Below, in pieces: positions 7,761-13,873 of a DNA stretch of 13,873 nucleotides. The translations under genes were made by a program, and so were the position numbers. Within the stretch, counting starts at the first letter, position 1, and each line of letters begins with the position of its first letter. The notes under the pieces are model-generated. The model was not told the DNA's origin, ran no database searches, and saw only the letters and a program-made list of their open reading frames with translations. The DNA comes from Hyphomicrobiaceae bacterium (lineage in GTDB: Bacteria; Pseudomonadota; Alphaproteobacteria; Rhizobiales; Hyphomicrobiaceae), in NCBI GenBank assembly GCA_013214245.1, contig JABSQE010000044.1:1-13873 (forward strand), given 5' to 3'.

Positions 7761-7934
7761 AATTTAGCAAAGGGCAAAAAATAAAGTTAATTCGCGATCG
7801 TGCTCAAAAAATTAACAGAGCTTCAATCATATATTACTATGGATCACTCTATAAATAATGAGACCTTAAAGTCTCGTTTGTAATAAAACGGCTTTGATCC
7901 AACATCAACAAAAAAGATTTAAGGATATCTGCTA

Positions 7935-8147
7935 ATGCCAATGGAATCGAGCGAAGTCAAAGAATTAATAAAGTCAGCCATCCCGGACGCCGAAGTTACT
8001 ATTAAAGACTTGACCGGTGATGGAAATCATTACTCCGCACATGTTATATCTAGTGCTTTCAAAAATAAAAGTCGTGTCCAGCAGCATCAGCTTGTTTATA
8101 GTGCTTTTAACGGTCGCATGGTAACGCCTTACATGCATTTGCACTAA
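7935..8147 (+). CDS. bolA: BolA family protein, C-terminus apparently frameshifted
   Basis: BolA proteins partner CGFS glutaredoxins to carry or sense [2Fe-2S] clusters in the cytoplasm. The core is clear: DAEVTIKDLTGDGNHYSAHVIS (about 18-39) and the hallmark KSRVQQHQLVYSAFNGRM (about 45-62). The encoded protein has 70 residues and ends in an unrelated tail, VTPYMHLH. In the -1 frame from 8120, the bases read G-N-A-L-H-A-F-A-L-T-T-A-T-K-D and stop at 8165-8167, which is exactly the family C-terminus and would give 77 residues. One G thus seems to be missing at ATGG (8118-8121). The lost motif carries the conserved C-terminal His that ligates the shared cluster. The case could be true decay, a sequencing slip or frameshift expression. 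It sits 49-69 bp upstream of grxD, as in many alphaproteobacteria. Confidence 0.88.
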   Translation: MPMESSEVKELIKSAIPDAEVTIKDLTGDGNHYSAHVISSAFKNKSRVQQHQLVYSAFNGRMVTPYMHLH

Positions 8148-8216
8148 CAACCGCTACTAAGGATTGACACACAAACATCATCAATTCTTACTTAGAAATT
8201 AAATTGGAAACATATT

Positions 8217-8570
8217 ATGAACGTCCAGAACTCTATTAATGAACGAATACAACATATCGTGGACTCAAACGATGTTGTTCTTTTCATGAAAGGAATTGCT
8301 AAAATTCCTCAATGTGGATTTTCCGCAAAAGTGGCTCAGATTCTTAACGTTATAGGCGCTAACTACAAAGACATTAATGTATTGGAAGACAGTGATATAC
8401 GCGAAGGCATTAAGACTTTCTCAAACTGGCCAACAATACCCCAATTATACGTAAAAGGTGAATTTGTCGGTGGTTGCGACATCGTTCGTGAAATGTACGA
8501 ACAAGGTGAACTTCAAGACCTATTCGAGCAAAAAGGCCTGTCGATAAAATCGAATAAAACTAAGATATAA
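8217..8570 (+). CDS. grxD: Monothiol glutaredoxin, Grx4/GrxD type
   Basis: This is a 117-residue CGFS glutaredoxin that binds a glutathione-ligated [2Fe-2S] cluster and delivers it to Fe-S proteins or exchanges it with BolA. The active site CGFS is at residues 33-36. The glutathione-binding lysine is in FMKG (K25), the cis-proline loop is WPTIPQLYVKGEFVGGCDI (about 70-88), and the C-terminal helix follows. Length and all key residues are normal, and the ten-residue tail after KGL is variable in the family. The start is ATG 8217 with a weak GGA 10 or so bases upstream. It is probably co-transcribed with bolA. A hairpin begins 7 bp after the stop. A decayed second copy lies upstream. Confidence 0.97.
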   Translation: MNVQNSINERIQHIVDSNDVVLFMKGIAKIPQCGFSAKVAQILNVIGANYKDINVLEDSDIREGIKTFSNWPTIPQLYVKGEFVGGCDIVREMYEQGELQDLFEQKGLSIKSNKTKI

Positions 8571-8576
8571 GAAGCA

Positions 8577-8611
8577 AGAGCCCAGACAAACCATTAGAAT
8601 GTATGGGCTCT
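8577..8611 (+). terminator. Hairpin just after grxD, likely transcription end
   Basis: AGAGCCCA (8577-8584) and TGGGCTCT (8604-8611) form a perfect 8-bp stem starting 7 bp after the grxD stop, with a CATT-AG-AATG inner symmetry in the loop. No clean T-run follows (AATTCAG), so it may act as an mRNA 3' end stabiliser or a weak intrinsic terminator. Confidence 0.6.
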
Positions 8612-8699
8612 AATTCAGTAGAAATTAAGAATTAAGTTAATTGATGTTCGTACTCTGAAAGACAACTTAGCTCTGAAAATTCTGTATTATATCATAAGT

Positions 8700-8720
8700 A
8701 TCTTAAGAAGAACCTAAGAT
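8700..8720. terminator. Possible terminator between convergent grxD and pyrG
   Basis: ATCTTA (8700-8705) and TAAGAT (8715-8720) can pair around a 9-base loop in the 202-bp gap where grxD and pyrG converge. The stem is AT-rich and short, and the call rests mainly on position. Confidence 0.25.
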
Positions 8721-8772
8721 CAAAATTTAGATTTATTCTGTCTTCAGTATTTTTTTGCTTTTTAAACCTAGA

Positions 8773-10413
8773 TTATTTATTATTGGATAAATACCCATGG
8801 CTGTGCCTTATTGCCGCAGCTATAAAACTACTAAACAAAGGGTGAGGGTCAAACGGGCGACTTTTTAATTCAGGGTGAAACTGAACACCGATAAACCAAG
8901 GATGTTTAGCATACTCTATAATTTCAGGGAGCTGACCGTCTAGTGAAACACCTGAAATTTTTAAGCCAACATTCTCTAATTTCTCACGATAAGCCATGTT
9001 AACTTCATATCTATGCCGGTGACGCTCAGAAATTAATGTACTACCGTAAATAGAAGATATACGACTATCTTTAGACAAGATTGCAGTGTAAGAACCAAGT
9101 CTCATTGTACCACCCAATTCCCCAACTATGTCGCGACGCTCCAGTTTGCTTTCGCATCCCCATTCCTTCATTAGACCTATAACCGGTTCTTCTGTAAAAC
9201 CGAACTCCATGGAGCTTGCATCCGAAATACCCGCAAGATTTCTAGCAACTTCAATACAAGCCATTTGCATACCGTAGCAAATTCCGAGATAAGGTACTCC
9301 ATGTTCACGCGCGAATTTTATAGCTGATATTTTGCCTTCGGCACCACGCTCACCAAAAGCACCAGGGACAATGATGGCATTCGAACGTTTTAAATGAAAA
9401 CGCTGCTTGTCTTGCTCTAAAGTCTCAGCATCTACCCAATTTAGCTTAATGCGGGTGCTGTTAGCCAAACCACCATGTACTAGTGCCTCATTTAAAGATT
9501 TATACGCATCCCTAAGAGCATATTTACCTACAATAGCGATTGTAACTTCACCTTCAGCCGAAGACAAAGCCTTTGAGATATTATACCATTTGGTTAAGTT
9601 AGGCTCACGCGCTTCTGTAATACCGAATGCTCTAAGCACCTCGTGATCCAAACCTTGCGCGTGATAAGATAGTGGTACTTCATATATTGAAGGAGCATCT
9701 AAAGCCTGAATTATAGCACTTTTCTGTACATTGCAAAATAGTGCTATTTTATTTCGCTCTGCTTCTGGAATAGTTCTATCACAGCGACAAAGCAAAATAT
9801 CAGGTTGTATTCCAATAGACCGTAGCTCTTTAACTGAATGTTGTGTAGGCTTAGTTTTGAGTTCACCAGCGGAAAGAATAAACGGCACAAGAGTGAGGTG
9901 CACAAATATGGAGGACAAGCGAGGCATTTCGTTATTTAACTGACGTATTGCCTCGAAAAAAGGCAAACCTTCTATGTCCCCTACAGTACCTCCAATCTCT
10001 ACTAAAAGAAAATCTACGCCTTCAGTATCAGATTTAACAAAAGCTTTTATTGCGTCTGTTACGTGAGGAATAACTTGAACTGTGCCACCCTTAAATTCGC
10101 CCTTGCGCTCTTGTCTCAGAATTTGTTGGTATATTCGACCTGTTGTTGTATTGTCCGACCTGCGAGCTGGAACACCAGTAAAGCGCTCGTAGTGACCTAG
10201 GTCAAGATCTGTTTCTGCGCTATCATCAGTTACGAATACTTCACCATGTTGATCCGGGTTCATTGTTCCTGGATCAACATTAAGATAGGGGTCGAGCTTG
10301 CGTAAACGCACAGAGTATCCTCGAGACTGCAAAAGCGCACCGAGAGAAGCAGCCGCAAGTCCCTTTCCTAAAGAGGAAGCCACGCCACCAGTAATAAAAA
10401 TGTACCTTGTCAT
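8773..10413 (-). CDS. pyrG: CTP synthase (glutamine hydrolysing)
   Basis: This enzyme makes CTP from UTP, ATP and glutamine, the last step of pyrimidine nucleotide synthesis. It has 546 residues, full length. The N-terminal synthase domain has the P-loop SSLGKG (13-18), AETDLDLGHYERF (66-78) and EIGGTVGDIEGLPF. The C-terminal class I amidotransferase domain has the catalytic Cys379 in GICYGMQ, and His513 and Glu515 in FHPE. Departures from the usual family sequence are DDSAETD for DDGAETD (Ser65), PGAFG for PGGFG in the oxyanion-loop region (Ala352), and a one-residue-shorter GKYALRDAY where relatives have GKY plus three residues before DAY. ATG 10413 has a weak Shine-Dalgarno. It lies 107 bp after secG on the same strand. 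Confidence 0.97.
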   Translation of the reverse strand: MTRYIFITGGVASSLGKGLAAASLGALLQSRGYSVRLRKLDPYLNVDPGTMNPDQHGEVFVTDDSAETDLDLGHYERFTGVPARRSDNTTTGRIYQQILRQERKGEFKGGTVQVIPHVTDAIKAFVKSDTEGVDFLLVEIGGTVGDIEGLPFFEAIRQLNNEMPRLSSIFVHLTLVPFILSAGELKTKPTQHSVKELRSIGIQPDILLCRCDRTIPEAERNKIALFCNVQKSAIIQALDAPSIYEVPLSYHAQGLDHEVLRAFGITEAREPNLTKWYNISKALSSAEGEVTIAIVGKYALRDAYKSLNEALVHGGLANSTRIKLNWVDAETLEQDKQRFHLKRSNAIIVPGAFGERGAEGKISAIKFAREHGVPYLGICYGMQMACIEVARNLAGISDASSMEFGFTEEPVIGLMKEWGCESKLERRDIVGELGGTMRLGSYTAILSKDSRISSIYGSTLISERHRHRYEVNMAYREKLENVGLKISGVSLDGQLPEIIEYAKHPWFIGVQFHPELKSRPFDPHPLFSSFIAAAIRHSHGYLSNNK

Positions 10414-10520
10414 AGTTATATCTTAGCACAAAATTCTTACATAAGCGTGAATTGCAACATTTATAAATACAAAAAAAATTAATGCATAAACTTTCAAAAA
10501 GTCTACACACTAATTCTTTT

Positions 10521-10919
10521 CTACTGTCCTTGAGGAATTGAAGGTAGAACTTGACCACCCCTACCTTTTTTTAGGGCGTCTAATATACCTTCCTGCTCAG
10601 ATTGATTGTTATTTAAACTATCTTTATTAAGCGGAGACATTCCGGTTACAGCCGGATTGCTATCGAATAGTGTTTGCTGGGACGACTTTGTCAAATTCGG
10701 CAACACCGATAGAAGCAAGCTGGTAGCAAAGAAGGCTAAAGCCAAACCGGCGGTCGTTCGGCTCAAGGCGTTATCAGAACCTCGACCAGTTAAAAAACCA
10801 CCCGCACCTCCTCCAGATCCACTAATACCAAGCGCACCTCCTTCTGATTTCTGTACTAGCACAACGAAAACCATGAGAGAGGCAATTACTAAATGACAAA
10901 TAAGTAGAAGCTCAATCAT
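10521..10919 (-). CDS. secG: Protein translocase subunit SecG
   Basis: SecG is the small SecYEG subunit that assists SecA-driven export across the inner membrane. The 132-residue protein has two hydrophobic segments (about 2-21 and 57-76). Between them is the family loop VLVQKSEGGALGISGSGG, a Gly-rich turn, and FLTGRGSDNALSRTTA. The C-terminal tail (about 80-132) is polar and of low conservation, as is usual in alphaproteobacteria. ATG 10919 has AAGG about 8 bases upstream. It is collinear with tpiA before it and pyrG after it, an order seen widely in alphaproteobacteria, but the 507-bp gap to tpiA suggests a promoter of its own. Confidence 0.95.
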   Translation of the reverse strand: MIELLLICHLVIASLMVFVVLVQKSEGGALGISGSGGGAGGFLTGRGSDNALSRTTAGLALAFFATSLLLSVLPNLTKSSQQTLFDSNPAVTGMSPLNKDSLNNNQSEQEGILDALKKGRGGQVLPSIPQGQ

Positions 10920-10952
10920 AAATCAACCTTTTTATAATTAAAGTTATAGAAG

Positions 10953-10991
10953 AGCGATCAATTGAACTTTATTAACGATCGCTAGCGCGAT
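10953..10991. repeat. GCGAT dyads upstream of secG
   Basis: AGCGATC (10953-10959) pairs with GATCGCT (10977-10983), and the latter overlaps a second small palindrome, ATCGC-TAGC-GCGAT (10978-10991). The site is 34-72 bp before the secG start, where an operator could sit. No regulator can be named. Confidence 0.3.
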
Positions 10992-11391
10992 GAACTAAAA
11001 TTCCAACTACAAGAACAACACAATTGTCAGGCAGAGATATGAGTACTTTGAGCTAAATGTAAACAATGTAAACTTAGAAACTAAGATCACGCACCAGTGA
11101 CATTGTGTAAAAGAATATAAAAAAAATCAACTCCTAACACTTGCTTAGCTAACTGCTAAATTTTTCAAGTCGATTAAAATAAGGAACTTCCTCTAAAATC
11201 GATATTTTGGCAAAGGATCGCGCCTAAATTGTAAGAACATGGAGTATGAAAAACAGTATTGCGCCATATGTTTGAACACTTATTCACCAATCCTAGAAAG
11301 CTCCAAATTTTTCTGCCTTATTTCTCATGTTCTAGATTAGCAACAAAACGTCTAAGACGCTATAAATTAATGGATCAATATTCCTAATCAG

Positions 11392-11410
11392 TGCCCTAAA
11401 TTATTAGGCA
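11392..11410 (-). terminator. Hairpin after tpiA
   Basis: TGCCCTAA (11392-11399) and TTAGGCA (11404-11410) form a 7-bp stem with one bulged base and a 4-base loop, 16 bp past the tpiA stop. There is no U-tract on the minus strand, so it is a weak terminator or mRNA end structure. Confidence 0.4.
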
Positions 11411-11426
11411 GACAATCTGACCGTAC

Positions 11427-12191
11427 TCACCTAAAATCATCATGTACAACACCACATTTCACAATAATTTCCAAAAAATCTTTAGCTCTAATGCTGGCTC
11501 CTCCAACAAGAACTCCATCAACATTATCTGCGCCAGCCAACCAGGAAACGTTTTCTGGCTTGACTGAACCACCGTAAATAAGCCGAAATTTCTCTCCATT
11601 TTTAAATTTTTTTGAGAGAGTATCACGAATATGAGTATGCATTCCACCAACGTCATGCACCGATGGTGTCAGCCCCGTGCCAATTGCCCAAACGGGCTCA
11701 TACGCCACTGTTACGTTATTTGCATTGCAACCGCTAGGTAATGAGGCAGTCAGCTGAGAATCAATAGTCTTAATAGCTAAACCTTTTTGACGCTCATCTA
11801 AAGTCTCTCCAACACAAATTATAGAATTAAGACCTGCACGGTGAGCCGCGGCGGCCTTTTTTTTAATTGCGCTGCTACTTTCGTTGTATCGAATACGACG
11901 TTCTGAATGGCCGAGAATTACACAAGTAGCACCGGCATCTCTGAGCATTTCTGCTGATATGTCTCCAGTGTAAGGACCACTCGCCTGAGAGTGACAGTCC
12001 TGTCCTCCAAACGCAAGCTTAGAACTGCTAAATTTTTGCGACAACCCTGCCAACAAGGTCGCCGGTGGACATAACAACACATCATTCTTAATGTCTATCT
12101 GATCCAAAGCATCTGAAAGCTTAGAAACTTCAACAAAAGTGCTTCCCAAACCGTTCATTTTCCAATTACCTACTACCAATCGCTTAATCAC
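11427..12191 (-). CDS. tpiA: Triosephosphate isomerase
   Basis: TpiA interconverts dihydroxyacetone phosphate and glyceraldehyde 3-phosphate in glycolysis and gluconeogenesis. The 254-residue protein is full length, and all catalytic residues are present: Lys11 in NWKMN, His95 in GHSERR and Glu165 in AYEPVWAIGTG, where the mobile loop 6 follows. The phosphate-binding YGGSV and VLVGGAS segments are also intact. The start is GTG 12191, supported by AAGGAG 5 bases upstream (12197-12202) and by the normal family N-terminus. It is divergent from ppiD across 197 bp, a common alphaproteobacterial arrangement, and collinear with secG and pyrG. Confidence 0.98.
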   Translation of the reverse strand: MIKRLVVGNWKMNGLGSTFVEVSKLSDALDQIDIKNDVLLCPPATLLAGLSQKFSSSKLAFGGQDCHSQASGPYTGDISAEMLRDAGATCVILGHSERRIRYNESSSAIKKKAAAAHRAGLNSIICVGETLDERQKGLAIKTIDSQLTASLPSGCNANNVTVAYEPVWAIGTGLTPSVHDVGGMHTHIRDTLSKKFKNGEKFRLIYGGSVKPENVSWLAGADNVDGVLVGGASIRAKDFLEIIVKCGVVHDDFR

Positions 12192-12196
12192 GACAT

Positions 12197-12202
12197 CTCC
12201 TT
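12197..12202 (-). promoter_or_regulatory. Shine-Dalgarno deciding the GTG start of tpiA
   Basis: AAGGAG on the minus strand, 5 bases before GTG 12191, is the strongest ribosome site in the window. The nearby upstream ATGs run into a stop or are out of frame. Confidence 0.75.
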
Positions 12203-12305
12203 GTGCAACTTACTTTTGTTAATGACGTTATCGATTAACCTTAATTATGCCGACAAACTGCAATCGAAACAGCTAGTAGAGGTTGATGCACTAGTAAGTC
12301 GGTAG

Positions 12306-12333
12306 TTTACGATAACATAAATTCCGTTATATG
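12306..12333 (+). promoter_or_regulatory. ppiD: Possible promoter of ppiD
   Basis: A -35-like TTTACG (12306-12311) and a -10-like TATATG (12328-12333) with a 16-bp spacer lie 56 bp before the ppiD start, in the divergent tpiA/ppiD gap. Both boxes are imperfect. Confidence 0.25.
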
Positions 12334-12388
12334 AGGGCAAAGTATTAAACATTACCGCTCTCCCGTTAAGAAATAAAGGAAGCTTAAA

Positions 12389-13873
12389 ATGCTCAAATCA
12401 ATACATAAAACAGCAACTGCGCTATTTACTAAAGCTCTTGTAGGACTTCTTATACTAAGTTTCGCTGCCCTAGGTATTGCAGAAATATTCACCAGCACTG
12501 ATAATCCAACCATTGCAAGTATGGGCGATCAGAGGATCAGCACCCATGACTTCAAGAGACGTTATCAAGAACAATTAGATCTTATCGCGGCGCAATATGG
12601 TCAACACTTAACACCGCAACAAGCAAGAGCTATCGGAGTAGAAAATAGCGTGCTTTTAGCAATGCTCAACGAGCTCGCTTCAAATGCATATGCTCAGGAC
12701 TTAAAACTTCATATAACCGATAATGCAGTAGTAGAAAATATTCGCCGTGATACTTTGTTTGCCGGAGTTGACGGTCAATTCAGTCCGCAACTCCTGATAC
12801 AAGCACGCAACAGATTGGGGATTTCGGAATTAGAGTTTATAACAATGCGGCGCGCAAACATTATACGCGATCATATTATTAATTCTTTATTAGAAGCGAC
12901 AACAGTTCCACCAACATTGTACAATGCCTATCAGATATTCAACCATGAACAGCGCAAAGCTCGCTATTTTGTAGTAGATACGAAACACTTTAATGTACCG
13001 CCAAGCATGCCAGACGAAAAAGTCCTCCGAGACACATACAGCGCTAATAAATCACTTTTCATGACTGACGAACTCCGAGATGTAGAAATTCTTATGTTAA
13101 CGCTTTCGGACGTAAAAAGAAAACTGAAAATTTCAAAAAATCAGCTTAGGAAACGTTATTATCGTGACATAAAAAATTACACTATACCAGAAACACGTAG
13201 GGTATTGCAAATCCCATTTAGATCAGTGCGCGCTGCCCGAAAGGCCTCTAATGATATTATTAACGGAAAACATTTTGACATTGTGGCTAAGGAAAATGAG
13301 GCTAATGAGGAAGACATTGATCTTGGCAAAATCTCTAAAGATAAACTCATTGATCCTATAATTGCAGAAGCTGCATTTACACTTAAAAAAGGAGAGATTT
13401 CAAAGGCAATAGAAGGTCGTTTTACAGTAGCACTACTTAAAGTCACCGATATTAGTCCAAGCAAAGTTATTCAGTTTAAGGATGTACAAAAACAGATACG
13501 CGATAATATGATAAATAACATGGCACCATATGAAATGCGCAAACTTCTCGATAGTATAGATGATAATAGGTTGGCAGGAAAATCTTTTAAAGAAATCGCC
13601 AAACTTTTAGGAATTACCTTCCACGAAGTTAAATCTATTAACCGCTCAGGTTATGACACTAATGACAAGCTTGTTATATCTTCGCCTGACTTAAATAAAA
13701 TCATGCTTAGCGCATTTGAGAGTGCTATTAATATCGAAAATGATTTCATAAAACTATCCGATGGAGGCTATGCTTGGACAAAAACCTCTAGTATAATAAA
13801 AGAGATGCAAAAGCCGTTTGAGCAAGTCCAAGATGAAGTCAAAAAAATCTGGCACGAAAAACAAGAACGTAAA
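12389..13873 (+). CDS. ppiD: Peptidyl-prolyl isomerase PpiD/SurA-type chaperone, N-terminal part (cut by window edge)
   Basis: PpiD is an inner-membrane-anchored periplasmic folding factor that works near SecYEG on emerging outer-membrane and periplasmic proteins. The visible 495 codons begin with a short cytoplasmic segment (MLKSIHKTATALFTK) and one membrane anchor (about 16-35). The SurA-like N-terminal chaperone region follows (about 42-170), with the usual VGDQ/ISTHDF-type start read here as SMGDQRISTHDF. A parvulin-like domain begins near residue 265 (ETRRVLQIPF) and runs to about 365; its catalytic signature is weak, as in many PpiD proteins. The family is about 600-640 residues, so the last fifth lies past the edge. 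ATG 12389 has AAGGA 8 bases upstream. The frame is open throughout. Confidence 0.92.
   Translation, partial: MLKSIHKTATALFTKALVGLLILSFAALGIAEIFTSTDNPTIASMGDQRISTHDFKRRYQEQLDLIAAQYGQHLTPQQARAIGVENSVLLAMLNELASNAYAQDLKLHITDNAVVENIRRDTLFAGVDGQFSPQLLIQARNRLGISELEFITMRRANIIRDHIINSLLEATTVPPTLYNAYQIFNHEQRKARYFVVDTKHFNVPPSMPDEKVLRDTYSANKSLFMTDELRDVEILMLTLSDVKRKLKISKNQLRKRYYRDIKNYTIPETRRVLQIPFRSVRAARKASNDIINGKHFDIVAKENEANEEDIDLGKISKDKLIDPIIAEAAFTLKKGEISKAIEGRFTVALLKVTDISPSKVIQFKDVQKQIRDNMINNMAPYEMRKLLDSIDDNRLAGKSFKEIAKLLGITFHEVKSINRSGYDTNDKLVISSPDLNKIMLSAFESAINIENDFIKLSDGGYAWTKTSSIIKEMQKPFEQVQDEVKKIWHEKQERK

Larger units (their letters stand above)
7178..8656 (+). repeat. Tandem duplication of the bolA-grxD unit
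   Basis: Copy 1 (about 7178-7805) and copy 2 (about 7935-8656) share gene order, the inter-gene spacer (CATCAATT...CATATT), the hairpin after grxD and about 45 bp beyond it (AAGTTAATT...CGT-CTC). The register offset is 766-769 bp in bolA, 835 after the 63-bp deletion, 842 at the grxD start and about 852 at the hairpin. The 129 bp between the copies matches neither. Copy 1 is decayed. Confidence 0.88.
10920..11426. other. Gap between tpiA and secG
   Basis: No gene is seen in this 507-bp gap, although these two genes are normally close together. It holds a hairpin just after tpiA (11392-11410) and GCGAT-rich dyads near 10953-10991 upstream of secG. The middle is AT-rich with stops in all frames. 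Decayed DNA is the simplest reading (inference). Confidence 0.6.

Noticed and set aside
7860..7875. GAGAC-CTTAAA-GTCTC hairpin upstream of bolA as a riboswitch or attenuator
   Set aside because: A 5-bp stem alone is too little evidence, and no known riboswitch pattern surrounds it.
10606..10896. 96-codon plus-strand frame antisense to secG
   Set aside because: It is a mirror of the Gly-rich secG codons (giving a Pro-rich product); secG itself is unmistakable.
13177..13464. 95-codon minus-strand frame inside ppiD
   Set aside because: It is antisense to a continuous, recognisable ppiD frame with no independent evidence.
1..13873. CRISPR arrays, transposons, phage or defence genes, secondary-metabolite genes
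   Set aside because: I looked for regular repeats, transposase-like frames and relevant domains and saw none; the only larger repeat is the bolA-grxD tandem.

Overview
The window reads as a piece of chromosome from an AT-rich, gene-poor alphaproteobacterium, most likely a host-restricted symbiont undergoing genome reduction. The evidence is the protein content, the typical alphaproteobacterial grouping of divergent ppiD with tpiA-secG-pyrG and of bolA with grxD, and the long AT-rich gaps with gene remnants. The recognisable genes cover only about 71% of the window. Low-density Rhodospirillales-type tunicate symbionts such as Candidatus Endolissoclinum faulkneri have this style, but naming a taxon from this window is inference.

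Layout. (1) 1-1471, minus: N-terminal part of the DNA translocase FtsK, running off the left edge. (2) 1924-2883, plus: a lone phytoene synthase (crtB) between gaps of 452 and 1399 bp. (3) 4283-5458, plus: an MFS permease of the phenylpropionate-permease type. (4) 6978 down to 5506, minus: a ParA-type ATPase followed 39 bp later by an unrecognised 185-residue protein, probably one operon and convergent with the permease. (5) 7178-8656, plus: a tandem duplication of bolA-grxD. The upstream copy is a clear pseudogene pair. The downstream copy has an intact monothiol glutaredoxin gene, but its bolA appears to carry a one-base frameshift in the conserved C-terminal motif. (6) 12191 down to 8773, minus: tpiA, secG and pyrG, collinear. 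(7) 12389 to the right edge, plus: the first 495 codons of ppiD, divergent from tpiA.

Together the genes cover chromosome segregation and partitioning (FtsK, ParA), iron-sulfur handling (Grx4/BolA), glycolysis (TpiA), CTP synthesis (PyrG), protein export and envelope folding (SecG, PpiD), and a first carotenoid step (CrtB) with no other carotenoid gene in view. The most informative feature is the bolA-grxD tandem. It catches gene decay in progress and can be read base by base: start codon ATG to ATA, active-site Cys codon to Tyr, the next Gly codon to a stop, and a 63-bp deletion between GCT triplets. I found no CRISPR array, transposase, rRNA, intact tRNA, phage gene or defence system. I do not claim a new biological system; the nearest candidate is the ParA plus unknown-partner pair.
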